Positions 10,456 through 23,159 are shown, numbered from the stretch's first letter. The stretch is DNA of 64,000 bases from Rhododendron vialii (GCF_030253575.1 NC_080557.1:4645001-4709000), one strand, 5' to 3'. Program-made: numbers and translations. The notes: generated from the sequence alone by a model not told the origin.

Positions 10456-11079
10456 TTCTAGAAATATACAGGAACATTAAACTACACTACCTAACCCATC
10501 ACCCTAGTCAAGTCAGAATTTTCTTCCTACCATTGTCTCTGGACAAATTTTTTAATGTAGAGTGGGTACCACGTGGTGCCCATTCGGCACATTCGGACCG
10601 TCCATTTCGGTTTTGAATAACTCGAATATGGAGAGAGAAAGAGAAGAGAGAGAGTTTTAACCTAGGCCGTCCAACACACTTTTGGACGGTTCGGATGGGC
10701 TATTCGGGTTGGTGCCCGCCCAGTATCGAAAAATTTCTCCCAATTATGGGATCGGATCCTCTCCGCTCCAAATTTTAAACTAGACTAGACTGTACAAATC
10801 TAGACTATATATTCAATTGTCTGAATTTGCTCAAAAACTCTTACCGATAAAAGTACCGAAGCAAATCCAAATCAATAATTGCGGCAATAGAAGGTCTAAA
10901 TTTGAACGGTATTCTCCCTTCCAAAATTTGGTGGACCCAATTCATCCAATTATAGAATCTGAACCCCGTGGGCCGTGGACCACAGATAATAATGCAGCCT
11001 CCAAAAGTAAAGATAAAAAAGCAAGCATTCCCATCTTTCCCTGTCGAATTACTGAGGTTTGATATCTCATACACTTGCT

Positions 11080-11087
11080 TACAAATA
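11080..11087 (+). promoter_or_regulatory. Mutated TATA box of chitinase B
   Basis: TACAAATA stands here, 52 bp before the start codon, where copy C has TATAAATA in an otherwise nearly identical promoter. One T-to-C change therefore damages the core promoter of copy B. Confidence 0.5.
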
Positions 11088-11139
11088 TCCCAAGACCATT
11101 TGGGGGAGTGAAATATTGGCTATCCACGCAGAGAAAGCA

Positions 11140-13164
11140 ATGGCAGGTCTAAAAGATTACTATCACCTCTATGTTCTTTTGTTATTGTCCATCACCGCAA
11201 ATTGTGGTATGGCTGGGAGGCCATCTTCTTCTCAGGCGGTCAAAGGGGCTTATTGGCCTTCATGGGCCGCCTCCACTTTCCCGCCCTCAGCCATCGACAC
11301 GAGGCTGTTCACCCACCTCTACTACGCTTTTCTTGTACCCAGTAACGTCACTTTTAGATTTGAGGTCTCGAGTTCTAAGGCTCCGACACTGTTGAATTTT
11401 ACGTCCACGATTCGCAAGAAGAACCCGCCGGCCAAGACGCTTTTCTCGGTCGGCGGGGGAGGCGAAGGCCCGGATATCTTTTCACGGATGGCATCGAGTG
11501 CTTCCTCGCGCAAGAGTTTCATCGACTCGTCCATCGAAGTGGCGAGGAAGTACGGATTTGACGGCGTCGATCTTGATTGGGAGTTCCCTCAAGACGCGAA
11601 AGACATGGAGAATTTGGGCTACTTGCTCGACGAATGGCGGGCTGCGGTCCAAAAGGACGCCAAGGCGACGGGCCGGAGCCCACTCTTGCTCACCGCGGCA
11701 ATGTACTTCTCTGTGGAATTCTTCCTCGGGCCGGTCGTCCGGTCGTTCCCGGTGGCCTCGATTAGCAAAAACTTGGACTTTGTCAATGCGATGTGCTATG
11801 ACTACCATGGGTCGTGGGACACTACTGCGACGGGGGCCCATGCCGCGTTGTTCGACCCAAAAAGCAACGTATCGACGAGTTATGGGCTCCAGTCATGGAT
11901 CAATGCCGGGCTCCCTCGAAGCAAGCTGGTCATGGGCCTGCCGTTATACGGGCGGACTTGGAAGCTCAAGGACCCTAAAGTGAACGGCATAGGAGCGCCC
12001 GGTGTCGGCTTGGGCCCGGGAAACGACGGGACTATGACTTATTCGCAGGTGGAGACGTTCAATCGGGAGAATAACGCCACGGTGGTGTTTGACATGGAAA
12101 CAGTGTCCACGAATTCCTATGCGGGAACGTCGTGGATTGGGTACGATGATGTTAGGTCGACGACGGTAAAGATAGGGTATGCCCAGACCCTTAAGCTTCG
12201 GGGGTACTTCTTTTGGGCTGTCAATGGTGATCAAGAGTGGAAAATCTCAAGACAAGGTAAAATTAATTTACAACTCAACACGATGAACTGAATTGATCAG
12301 ATGACATAAAAAGGTGAAATTATATATACAATAGTTTGGGAGTACCATCACGTGGTACATAAGACCACTTTACAATCACACATTCCTATAGGATCTACCA
12401 CTGAGTATATGAATCTCACATGAATATGTGATTGTAAAGTTGTCCGGAGTACCTCGTGGCGGTACTCCCGAATTATTAAATAATTACTCCAAGATTTTAC
12501 TCCTGAATTATTGAATAATTACCCCAAAATTTTGCATATCTTAATTATGAGAGTAATTATATTATTCTCCTATAGTCTCATCATACCAACGTACCTTATA
12601 TAGATCAAAATCAAACAATCATTGGGGAACCGCTGGTGGGCTTGCCCAATTGGAGGGCCCTTGCCTAGCTTTGGGTAGGGTTCGAACTACCTTACGGGTC
12701 AGGGCGGTGGTTTGCTTTGGATAGTTTAGAAATTTACGCTCTATTAATTTTGGGTTCAATTAGTGATCCTCATGTGGGGTGGTTCCTTCGTCATAAAAAA
12801 AAAATAAAAAAATTCGTTGGGAAGTATATTGCAACAAGGATCCCGACTTTAAATGAGCCCCTACTAATGAAAGACGAGCTTGGTCCCCAACAAGATAGTC
12901 GACCGCTTATGAGCTGCTTCAGAAACCATGAATTATCACAAAACAAATATAACACTATGGAATATGAGTGCATATTGAAGCTCATCTTCACTTCTTTAAG
13001 GCACCGTTAAGTAATTATGCAGTCTATATTCAGGGGTCTAACACATTCTTCATTATGGTTGATGATGTTTTGCAGCTTCAAGGTCGTGGATTCTACAAGG
13101 CCTTAGGCCCAGCAGCTGTTCTCGAAAGTTCACATCTTCGGATCATGTTCTGTTCAATTTATAG
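11140..13164 (+). CDS. Class V chitinase (GH18), copy B, with C-terminal extension
   Basis: Exon 1 11140-12256 and exon 2 13076-13164, joined in phase 1; 401 residues. It has a signal peptide of about 25 residues, then SVGG, DGVDLDWEFPQD with catalytic Glu148, MCYDYHG with Asp221 intact, GLPLYGR and YFFWAVNGD. All expected GH18 catalytic positions are present, so the enzyme domain looks functional. In exon 2 the stop TAA seen in copies A and C has become CAA, so the frame runs about 18 residues further to TAG at 13162-13164. The promoter has a mutated TATA box, and a copia fragment lies about 700 bp downstream. The protein is otherwise nearly identical to copy C. Upstream in-frame TTG starts are unlikely; the ATG with the signal peptide is preferred. 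Confidence 0.88.
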
Positions 13165-13837
13165 CTTTTTTGTTAATCACTTTCAGTTTGTAGTCAAAGA
13201 TTAATCTTCTAGAGATCTTGTTCAAGTGATAAATAATGAAGGATCATTGACCTCCTAAATCTATTGTTTTGTATTTGGATGCCATTTGATCTATTTTTTC
13301 TACTTTGCTTTATTGCCTTTCAATTATGTTTAAAGCTGAAAAACATGGGACAACAGGACAAGGAGGCTTCACACCAATTATCAAATAAACGAAATTATCA
13401 TAGTCCCTTGTTACAGCTTAGCTTGGTTTTATAGCCTTTTTCTCTTTTGCACTTCGTCCCAAATTTTTATTGCAGTTTGGCTTGTACTAGTACGTGTACG
13501 GGTACTTATTCAATAGTTCGGGCATGGTGCTTCGGATCACATCAGAACCATGTATATGGTTCCATACAAGAATGTGTGTTGTTTGAGTGATCCGGACTAC
13601 CACGTGACGGTGCTACCGGACTATTGAGTAATTAGACCTATTTCTCTGGTCAATTTCTCTCTCTGAGATGAATGGATGATGAAGTTTAATTTGACCTATA
13701 GTAGGGGGGGAAAAAGAAGAGAAAAGGGCCAAAATGCTGAAGTTGGGCAAAATGTCAAATTTTACAAATTGCAGAACCTGCAGAGCATAACTAATTTCAT
13801 ATTTCTTTTCTTCCGATAATGGAAGCAATTAATTTGG

Positions 13838-15882
13838 GTGGAGAATCATTTTCCTTATCCTTCTCTTACTTCTCATTCTTCTCTTTCCTTAGATTCTGAG
13901 ACTTCTCTTTCTACTTTTTCTGTTCCTCTTACTAGTTTTTCAAAAATTCTTGTCTTTGTTAATCCTCCTTCACCTGTTCCATCTATTCCCATTCATAATA
14001 TTCCTACTTCTATACCTGTATTTGATTCTGTTCCTATTACTATCCCTATTAGTTCTGATTTAGCTCCCTCAGCTACTTTTGCTTCAGCTCCTACTTCTAC
14101 TTCAGCTTTTACCTCTTTGAGTGCACCTTCTTCTTCTGTTTTTGTTCCACCATTGGGTCCTTCTCACTCTATGAGAACCAGGTCTCAAAATGGCATATAT
14201 AAGCCTAAACAGCCTCTCACTTTGCTTACTTCTGCTTCTTCCTCCCTTCCTCTTACTGAACCTGCCCAATTCTCTGACGCTATATGTCATTATGTCTGGC
14301 AAAAGGCTATGGCAGAGGAGTATGAGGCTTTAATGAAACAAGGTACTTGGGTTCTTGTTCCTCCACCCTCTCATGGGCATGTCATAGGGTGTCAATGGAT
14401 TTTTAAGATCAAGAAACACTCTGATGGCACTGTGGCACGGTACAAAGCTAGGCTTGTAGCTAATGGCAATCAACAAACTGAAGGTATGGATTTCACGGAC
14501 ACATTCAGCCCTGTCATTAAACAACCCACTCTACGCGTTATACTTAGTCTTGCTGTGCATCATAATTGGTCTCTTAGACAGCTAGATGTTTCCAATGCCT
14601 TCTTGCATGGTGTCATTTCAGAAGATGTATACATGAAACAACCACTAAGGTACAAGGATTCTGTTCATCCTGATTATGTGTATAAATTGACCAAAGCTCT
14701 TTATGGTCTTCGACAAGCACCTAGGGCTTGGTAATCTATGTTTTCTGGCTATTTTGTTCAACTTGGTTTTCAGTCCAGCAAGGCAGATACATCTCTCTTT
14801 ATTTCGTCTCAAGGTCAACATCTTACTTTGGTTTTGATTTATGTGGATGACATAGTCATCACCGGAAGTGATTCTTCTTACATCACATCTCTTATTCACA
14901 AGCTTAGGCAACGGTTTGTTATGAAGGACTTGGGGACTCTCCATTATTTTATGGGTATTCAGATTACTACTTCTTCTTCTGATATTTTCCTTTCTCAGTC
15001 CAAGTATGCAACTGAACTTCTTACTAAAGCTGGGATGACTGACTGTAAAGGTTCTAATTCTCCTGCCTCTGTCAAGCCTGGGATACCAGACTGTGATTAT
15101 CCTTTGCAAGATGTGTCTTTATATAGGACTTTGGTGGGTTCTTTACAATACTTGACTTTGACAAGGCCAGAAGTTGCTTTTCTGTTAATGTGGCCTGTCA
15201 ACATATGCATGCACCCAAACTTAGTCACTTCATGGCAGTCAAACGTATCCTTCGATACATCAAAGGATCCATCTCTCATGGACTTCATTTTGTTCAAGGC
15301 CCTTTCACCCTCACAGCCTTTGCAGATGCTGATTGGGCAGGGGATCCTGTTGTTAGGAGATCCACAACAGGTTATGGTGTGTTCATGGGTCATAATTTAG
15401 TCTCTTGGTGTGCTAAGAAGCAGCACACAGTGGCTAGGTCATCCACTGAAGCTGAGTATAGGGTCATGGCTCAAACAGCTAGTGATTTAGTTTGGTTGCA
15501 ACAATTGTTTTCTGAACTGCATATCCCTTCTTCTACACCTCATGTTCTGTGGTGTGATAACAAGTCTGCCATTGCTTTGGCATGTAATCCTGTCTATCAT
15601 GCTAGGACTAAGCACATAGAGATCGATTACCATTTTATACGTGAGTAGGTGTTAAATAATCAGGTTGTGCTCTGTTATATTAATTCAGAGGCTCAAATAG
15701 CAGATATATTCACCAAGGCTTTATCTGTATCAAGGTTTCAGCTTCTCAATTCCAAACTCATGGTAGCTAACCCTCCCATGCGTTTGCAGGGGAGTGTAAA
15801 GGAGAATGACACAGAGAATCCGAGCTCCACTTCAACTCATCAAAATTTGCAGGCCACGTCAGCAACAACTTTAGTTAACTAA
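13838..15882 (+). pseudogene. Ty1/copia pol remnant (reverse transcriptase and RNase H)
   Basis: The polyprotein enters just upstream of the reverse transcriptase, through a Ser/Pro/Thr-rich linker. RT landmarks follow: [51 protein letters not shown] and the catalytic IYVDDIVITG. The RNase H part shows AFADADWAGD, SSTEAEYR, LWCDNKSAIALA and TKHIEIDYHFIRE. Integrase, protease and gag are missing. A TAA follows RQAPRAW (near 14734), a frameshift lies near 15180 and a TAG follows FIRE (near 15648), so it cannot make an active enzyme. Confidence 0.92.
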
Positions 15883-16034
15883 GAGTGTTTAGTTTGTGTC
15901 GGTGGTAATTAGTGGAAGGTTAATCAGTTGATTAGTTGGTTGTAGAGGGTTATATTGGGGACCCTGTCATTGTAACAGATCAACGAAAAAGAAATGAAAC
16001 AAAATTAGATTTGCTTTCTCTTTCTAGACCTCTT

Positions 16035-16085
<51 letters not shown>

Positions 16086-16140
16086 TGATTGTTCTTTACT
16101 GATTCTTGATGATTTGTGTACGGTTTTGTTAAATTCTTCA
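13840..16140 (+). mobile_element. 5'-truncated copia retrotransposon with 3' LTR
   Basis: It is inserted in the 3' flank of chitinase B: unit A reads TTGGGTTGAAACTGAGG, and here GGGT is followed by element DNA which ends TTCTTCA before GAAACTGAAG. The end in CA fits a 3' LTR terminus. The untranslated tail 15883-16140 carries TTATATTGGGGACCCTGTCA, an A-rich stretch and a (CT)n run. The 5' LTR and the left target copy are gone, implying a deletion that also removed about six bases of flank. Confidence 0.75.
16037..16082. repeat. (CT)n microsatellite
   Basis: Twenty-three uninterrupted CT repeats in the 3' LTR of the copia element. Confidence 0.95.
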
Positions 16141-17096
16141 GAAACTGAAGTGTTTACTAGTAGTTCAAGGCTCGGTTCAGCTTGTTAAGTGCTTGACTTG
16201 GCTCGATTCCTGATAAACAAGGCGGGCTTAAAAAGTATTTTTGGTGGATAACTTCATCTTCTACCTTGTTTTTCCTTTTCATGAACCATAGTTCTCTTAC
16301 CGATTTTTGACTAGATCATCAGATAATTGGAGGGTTCCAGACACGAGAGTAATTATTCAATACTCTCAAAGTATATGAACATTATACTCCATCCTCTCAC
16401 ATAACATGTGGGTCCCACATGTGTCCCCTGTGTGGGTCCCATATATTATGTAAGGGAATAGAGTATACTATTTATATACTCTAGGAGTATTGAATAATTT
16501 TCGCTGACGCGAACCCTAGAGTCTCTCCGTTCCAAATTTTTAAGAAGGTAATTTCAAGCTCAAAAATAATATATTTAAACAAATAATTTTTCTACCAATA
16601 TGGATTATGTTTGATAGAGATCTTTTAAACGGTGTAAAGTAAATTGAAAATTTATTTTCCATTTATATTATTTTCGAGTTTAAAAACGTGAAATAAACTG
16701 CTTATTTTTTAAGAAGGTTTCTTGAACGGGCTATGGCCTTCTAATAACCCTTTTCTCATGAACCTTGAGTATGAGCAACTGAACGAGATTTGGACGTCAT
16801 CACTCTTTGTTAACAACGGTCCGATTCAAATTGAGATGAAATCTCGTATGGATTGGATCCAAAAAAAATTTATTGCATCTAATTAAACAATTTCAAATCT
16901 AAAATGAAGCAAACCCTTAGTCTTCGTTCCGGCGACCAAGCCAAAACTTGGGGTTTATTTACTCCCTCCGTTTCAAAATTTCTACACATAATGAAAGCGA
17001 GAAAGTGATACTACCATCGTTGTTTCCGGACATCAAAAGAAATTAAATTTGGATAATTGTAAGGTTAATTTATTGAGAAGCTTTAAGAGCATCTCC

Positions 17097-17373
17097 AACC
17101 CATACTTCATTTCTCCATTTTGGAGGAAAAACATTCTCCAACCCATCCTCTAAAACTCTCCTCTATTTGAGAGGATGAACTTTGATCCTCTAAATATAGA
17201 GGATGAAGGAAAAAATAGAGGATCTCCTCCAAATATGTGTTGGAGTTGAGAAATAGAGTGTTGGGTTGGAGTTGAGATAAATAGTACAATCCTATAAATC
17301 TACTTTTCAAATAAAATAGATTAATTTGATCCTCTCAAATAGAGATTTGGAGGGTGTTAGATTGGAGATGCTC
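17097..17373. mobile_element. MITE with GAGCATCTCCAAC ends, TAA target site
   Basis: 277 bp with terminal inverted repeats GAGCATCTCCAACCCA and TTGGAGATGCTC, flanked by TAA on both sides (17094-17096, 17374-17376), fitting the PIF/Harbinger group. Elements with the same outer bases are at 21063-21453 and 41876-42261. Confidence 0.75.
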
Positions 17374-20300
17374 TAATACCACTGACGAAGCGGATCTCGT
17401 GGGGCTCTCGGTAGTAAATAAGCAATATGTATCCATTGTCAGCTACGGACTTCAAAAGCATAATACCATTGACAAAGTGAATTCCGTGGGACCAATGTAA
17501 CGTATAGGAGGCCGAAAGCACATGTAATTCGTGTGGAAGTCGAATTTTGATGGTATTTTTTCTACTGTCGGTGTGGAATTTAGATTTTTCCCTTTCTTTA
17601 GTATTTTACTTTTCTTAGTCTTCCTTGCTATGATTAAGGATCCCGGGGTGCTGTAGTGCACCCGTGTAGTGCACTACATCATGTATACATTGGGTTTTGG
17701 CATTGGAGTTAAGTTGGTGGGAACCAGTGCCACGTCGCCACGTCAGCATGTTGTATACATGTTGTAATGTTATATTGTAAGCGTAGCATTCCTCGTGCAT
17801 GTATAGGGCGGCACACAGTCGTCGATTTCATCAATCAACGGTTCACATTAAAAATTAATTATGACCGGTAATAATTCTTACAGGTCATAATTAAAAATTA
17901 TATCTCAACCATTCATTATCACAATTGTTGGCCCGTGTGCGCCCTACAGGGTGCCTTGCAGGGCCATGCACTACAGGATTTCCTTTTTGATTTTGTAGAT
18001 TTTGAATTTGATACTTGCATCCCCGTGCCACTTCCGGTGGCCTCAAGATTGGTAATGAGAAACTCATAAGGAAATTGATATTCGCGCTCCACTTTTTTGA
18101 TGACGCTCTACTTTGTTCATGAAATTACGTTAAAATTGGAGCGCCATTAGTAAAAAGTGTTGCGCGAAAATCAATTTTCAACCCATAATGCTTAAAAATA
18201 AATAAAAAACGACATCTTTTCTCAACGATCAAAACAGAACACGTGTGAACGAATCTTGTGGTTTACAAATGTTTGTCGTTGATCGCCGTTGCAGTTATCC
18301 ACGCTTTAGATAAAGAATAAATGTGCTCTTCGTTTATTTTTCGGTGACTATCAATGATACTGGTTATTCTTTTTTCTTTTTGGAAAAAAAAAAATCGAAT
18401 CTTGTGGTGATTTTGTGAAATACGTGCATCAATTGTTTACTATTTCAGAGCGTTTTGGTTAGTGTAATCATTGTTAAAAACAAGTTTGACTAGTAGTGGT
18501 TTATGGAAGCTTCATCAGTTGGTTAAAATACAATTTGGTAGATAATTTGACTTTTAATTTGTCACTTTCCAAAGTTAGTTTCCCCTAGAAATTAGGAAAT
18601 TAAGTTCATGTTCAAAAGTAATGACGGAGTCACGATTTAACTTTTTTCTTTTTTTCAAAGTTTAGAGGTGATTTCATTGATACAAAAATTATACGTCGAA
18701 AATGGGTAGCCACCGCCAAGAAGAGAGGAAAATAACCACAAAGGAGGCCTAAACTGACAAATGAACATTCAGGACCTCACACATGAAAGAGTTTTGGCCT
18801 CAACTACATTTTCTTCCAATGCAAAAAAAAAAAAAACCACTTAACTTTATTTGGCCAAGGAGAGAATAATAATTGTAGATAGGGGTGAGTAACGATTGAA
18901 AGTAAGGATAATGGTTGTTTTTTGAGTTGAGAATTTTTTTTAAAACGTTATCCAAACAAGGCGTTAAATAATATTCATTTTGTTGCTTGTGCAAGGATTG
19001 GTCTCCCAATTAACTTTATTTGTTTTTGTGTGGATGCCACTTGATCTAGTTTTTCCTCTTTGCTTCATTTTTCTTTACACTTGTGTGTAAAGAAAAAACC
19101 ATGAGATAATAGATTACAAGGATTCATTTATATTGTTGAATGAATCAAATGATATGTGATTTGATCTAATCTTGTTTGTGTCCACAATTTTATGCGGTGT
19201 CATTAAAGAAATCAGCAGCAGAGTTAGGATTTTGGGTTATTGGGCTCAAAAATCAAGAATAGGATAATGATTTGCATTTGCTATATATTTAATAACCGAA
19301 AGAAATCAAAGTATGAGAAATATAAATTCATTTTGCTCTACGGAAGCGATGACTTATGAACAACTATCTACTTTTAATTTTAAAAAAACTACCTCAAATT
19401 TAAAAAAACAAACTCTCAAATAAAAAATTTACCAATTGAGCTGCTTTTGGTTGATTTTTGAGTAGTCTCACAAACAACCTCGATCTATTATTTAATTTAG
19501 CCAAAATTTGGTTAATTTTTTGCAAGACTACTCAAAAAGTTATTTTAAAATTTATCAACGGATAGGATCAACTTTGTGGGACTCACTCTTTGGCCCCACA
19601 CACCATTTGTACCCATGTGGTCAGTACCTTCAGCATTTTTGGTCCAGAACTTGGGAGCGTTACCCTCCGCGGTGGCTATTGTTCGTACTTGGGAACAGAT
19701 GACTGTTTGTTTTAACTCTTATTATGTCTACATTCTTCTCCTATCAATTACTACTAGTTTTCATCTGTTATTGTGAAAAAAAAAAAAAACAAGAATGTTG
19801 CTCTTTGACAACCTTTTAGGGGCCGGCACAATTTTGGGTCTGAAATTGAGAGCCTTTGGGACGGAATCAGAATTTTACTCTAACAATGACGAAATGTATA
19901 TTAAAAAAATAAAAAAATCATTACAATATTAATAGTTATCGGCTCCCGAAAAAATTAAAATAACATTACAAAAACTATAGTAAATGATATTTTTCATTTG
20001 CACATGGAGTATGAAAAAAGACTAACTTTAATTTTGGGTATCGATAATGCCACTCTCCAAATTTATAATGTCACTCCCCAGATTCCTATATGGATTTCCA
20101 AATTGATAACCGCATTCCCTTTTGGGAGTGACATCATAAATTTGGGAAGTGGCATCGTAATTAAATTCTCTTAATTTTTTAGGTTAAGTTATTTTAGGGT
20201 TAGAATGTGGAGTTTTTTTTTCTTAATTACACACCATCATTTATATTATTTCACTTTGGCCCATTGAATTTAGTTTTAAAATACTTTTTTGGGTCTCCTT

Positions 20301-20759
20301 TTAAAAAAATAGAAGATTTATGACTAGTATATAAAAAAAAACAAGGAAAAAAAAACATAGCAGTGCGCGAGACTATATAAGTTGCGGATAAATTTTTTTT
20401 CCACGTATAATAATTGTTTTTTTTAAAAATCTTGTTGTGGCGGCCGCCGCCGCTAAACCTCCCTAATCCCTTATGTTGATGTTATGATTGAATTGTTGTA
20501 TATGACTTTCTGACTTAATTATGCCCAGCCTCGGCCGCGATTCAACTTCGTAAAGCACCCATATGCCCATACCATCAATAAAATTGAATTTTTACCAGCT
20601 GAAGCGTCCATAAATCAGCACTAGAATATGATTACCCGCAAACCCAAAAAGCAAGAAAAAAAACTTCCCTAGTAAACATCTCGTAAAGTACAACACAATG
20701 CGCAGAGTAATGAGAAGATTCTTTTTCCATTTTGGCTGGTTGAAAGTTGTGTCGATTTG
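17374..20759. other. Intergenic, repeats only
   Basis: I see no gene here. It holds a small hairpin MITE at about 18072-18180 (GATATTCGCGCTCCAC answered by GCGCGAAAATCAATTTTC; relative at 35350-35507) and a decayed stretch at about 18990-19170 that resembles the 3' flank of the chitinase genes (GGATGCCACTTGATCTAG, then CCTCTTTGCTTCATT and ACCATGAGATAA). There is also a hairpin at 20045-20165 (AATGCCACTCTCCAAATTTA answered by TAAATTTGGGAAGTGGCAT). Confidence 0.5.
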
Positions 20760-20972
20760 TAGAAACTGCTTATTTTTTAAAGAGACAATTTTAAACTCAA
20801 AAATTATGTATTTAAGCAAATAATTTTTTTAGCAATATAGATCTTATTTGATAGATTTTATTGAGATATTTTAAATGGTGCAAAAAAAAAAATTTTTTTT
20901 TTCATTTACATTATTTTTTAGTTTAAAAATGTAAAATAAATTGCTTATTTTTTAAAAAGGTTTCTGGAACAA

Positions 20973-22499
20973 GGATCCGGGAACTGTGCTGTGCGTGCAG
21001 CCCGTGCAACACAGCGTGCTGCACAACAAAACGAAATTGTTTTGCTGTTATGTTGGTTCTAAGAGCAAGTACATCAGATTAGGCAAAAATTGAGCCAAAA
21101 TTGCTAGTGAACAGTGCACATTTTTTTTAACTACCCATATCTCTTTCAATACTACACTAATACTATTTATTTTACTTGTTCTCTATTAAAATAATACTTT
21201 CGTTTTCTTTTTCTTCTTTTCTTTTCATTCTTTTTCTTGTTGCAAGAGAGAAATAGAGGCTAGAAGAGAGAAAATAATATTAAATGTATAAATGGTGAAT
21301 AGTTCTTAGGTAAATTTACCTAAGCACTATTGCAAAATTTGTTTTACCTAACCTTAAAAGGGGCTATTGCTAATTTGGTGCAATGCTTATTTTGAGTTTT
21401 TATTTATGTAAACTATCTAATATGCTATTTTACCTAATCTAGTGTACATGCTCTAATGTTTCAGCCAACAAAAGCTCCGTTTGGCTACTCAAATTTCTGC
21501 AATTTCATATTATACCCACAAAACAGAACGATGGCGTTCAATAGAAAAAAACCCGAACATCTCTCCCTAATTCCTCGTCGACTCCCACCAAAACCATCTA
21601 CTCCTGCCAAAACCATCGACTCCTCTGCTCTCGCCAATGGCTACAGTCAAAGGACTTTTAGAGAGAGTATTGCATTTTCCATCTATACGATAACATGGGC
21701 TCTTTTTACTTTTTTGACTTTGTTGGAATTCAACATCTAGAACAGAGAGATCCCAAAACAGGAGAATTTGGAGGCTTGCATGACTAGCAGGGTTGAGCCC
21801 CTTCCGCTGTCTTTCTAAATTTTTCTTTTTAAGAAGAAGATAATTTCGAATTTACATATTATAAAAATAAAAAATAATTTTTTAATTTTTTTTATTATTT
21901 AAAAGATCTCAATGAGATTTATTAAATAAGATCTATATTAGTAAAAAAAATTATTTTCGTAAATAAATAATTTTTTAACTTGAAATTATTTTCTTTTTTA
22001 AAAAGAAAGTGGAACGCTCCTGGCACAGCTACGCAAAGATTAAAATTAAATGACATGCAAGCCTCCAAATTCTCCTGCTTTGGGATCTCTCTGTTCTAGA
22101 TGTTGGATTCCAACAAAGTCAAAAAAGGAAAAGACCCCCTGTTATAGTATAGATGGAAAATGGATATTCTCTCTCTAAAAGTGCTTTGAATGTAGTCATT
22201 GGCGAGAGCGGAGGAGTCGATAGTCGATGGTTTTGGCAGGAGTCGATGGTTTTGGAGGGAGTCGACGAGGGATTAGGGAGAGATGTTCGGATTTTTCTCT
22301 GCCGAACGCCGTCGTTCTGTTTTGTGGGTATAATATGAAATTGCAGAAATTTGGGCAGCCAAACGGAGTCGTTGTTGGCTGAAACATTAGGACCAGCACA
22401 ACAACAAAACGACCGACGTCGTTTTGTTGTGCAACACGGGCTGCACAACACAGCCCCCGGATCCTGCATGTTGCACAGCACAGTCTCCGGATCCGGCAT
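20973..22499. mobile_element. Large foldback element with nested MITEs
   Basis: Two long inverted arms, about 20973-21785 and 22050-22499, begin and end in GGATCCGG with CTGTGCTGTGC and GTGCTGCACAACAAAACG. The inner arm sequences (GGAGAATTTGGAGGCTTGCATG and its complement at about 22050) are also mirrored. A TAA-flanked MITE (21063-21453) sits in the left arm, and an AT-rich family-M MITE (about 21803-22022) fills the loop. Open frames at 21456-21740 and 22119-22499 are the two mirror images of one arm, not genes. It lies exactly between a family-M MITE and the start of unit C. Confidence 0.65.
21063..21453. mobile_element. MITE with GAGCAAGTACATCAGATTAG ends
   Basis: 391 bp with inverted ends GAGCAAGTACATCAGATTAG and CTAATCTAGTGTACATGCTC, and a TAA duplication at 21060-21062 and 21454-21456. 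The other arm of the host foldback element shows the uninterrupted site (near 22380-22395 on the opposite strand), which confirms the insertion. Confidence 0.8.
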
Positions 22500-22574
22500 G
22501 TAATCTTGTTATAGTGATCTTGGAAGTCACTTTATAATTATTCAATGTCACTGATGACGAGAGATTGAAATTTA

Positions 22575-22860
22575 GGTCCCGTTTCTACTAACAAAAAACA
22601 CTAAAAATTTAACGCATTTTACTATCTCATTTTCATTAACAAAAGAGTTTCAGTATTTTACTATTTTATTTTCACTAACAAAAATGTTGTCATCAAAAAC
22701 TATTTTTGCTACAGTAAGTTTACTCACAAATCTATCAACAACTTATTCACTACCGGAAATAACTTGACATTTCTCAACAACTTGTTCACTACCGAAAATA
22801 CCTAACAACTTTTAACCAAAAATAAAAATTTATAAATTTTTCACTACCGAAAACACCCCC
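22575..22860. mobile_element. MITE, PIF/Harbinger-like, unit C copy
   Basis: Ortholog of 543-828, with TTA at both edges (22572-22574 and 22861-22863). Confidence 0.6.
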
Positions 22861-23159
22861 TTAAGATAACACATGTAATTATTCAAGAATATTTTAGTGC
22901 TTCACTGATAGCCAAATGCCGAAAATGAAAAATTATCTAGGGGTTCGGGGTTGGTTACCATGCCAGCTTCTATGTTTCGAGGACTCATGATAGGAGTCCA
23001 AAGTTCCGCAATCTCACTTCTCCTTAATAGCTAAACCCGAATTTTCAAAGCTGACTTGATGATTTTACAATTATTCGCGTCTGGTGTTTGGCCCCATAAT
23101 TGGAAATAGATTTGTTAATACCAGCCCCAACACTACTCTCTACTTATCCTCATCAAAGC

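Larger units (their letters stand above)
7879..17060 (+). repeat. Segmental duplication unit B (chitinase B)
   Basis: Second unit, alignable to units A and C from TAATCTCGTTATAGTGATC through the 3' flank. A copia fragment interrupts it (13840-16140), after which the unit resumes with GAAACTGAAGTGTTTACTAG as in unit A near 7043. Its tail (16740-17060) continues beyond the end of unit A and resembles the tails of unit C (30150-30290) and of the chitinase D flank (41450-41770). The stretch 8205-8640 has no gene. Confidence 0.85.

Noticed and set aside
16950-17030. Stowaway MITE starting ACTCCCTCCGTTTCAAAATTTC
   Set aside because: Only one terminus is visible and the same sequence exists in the flanks of C and D as ordinary unit DNA; at most an ancient relic.
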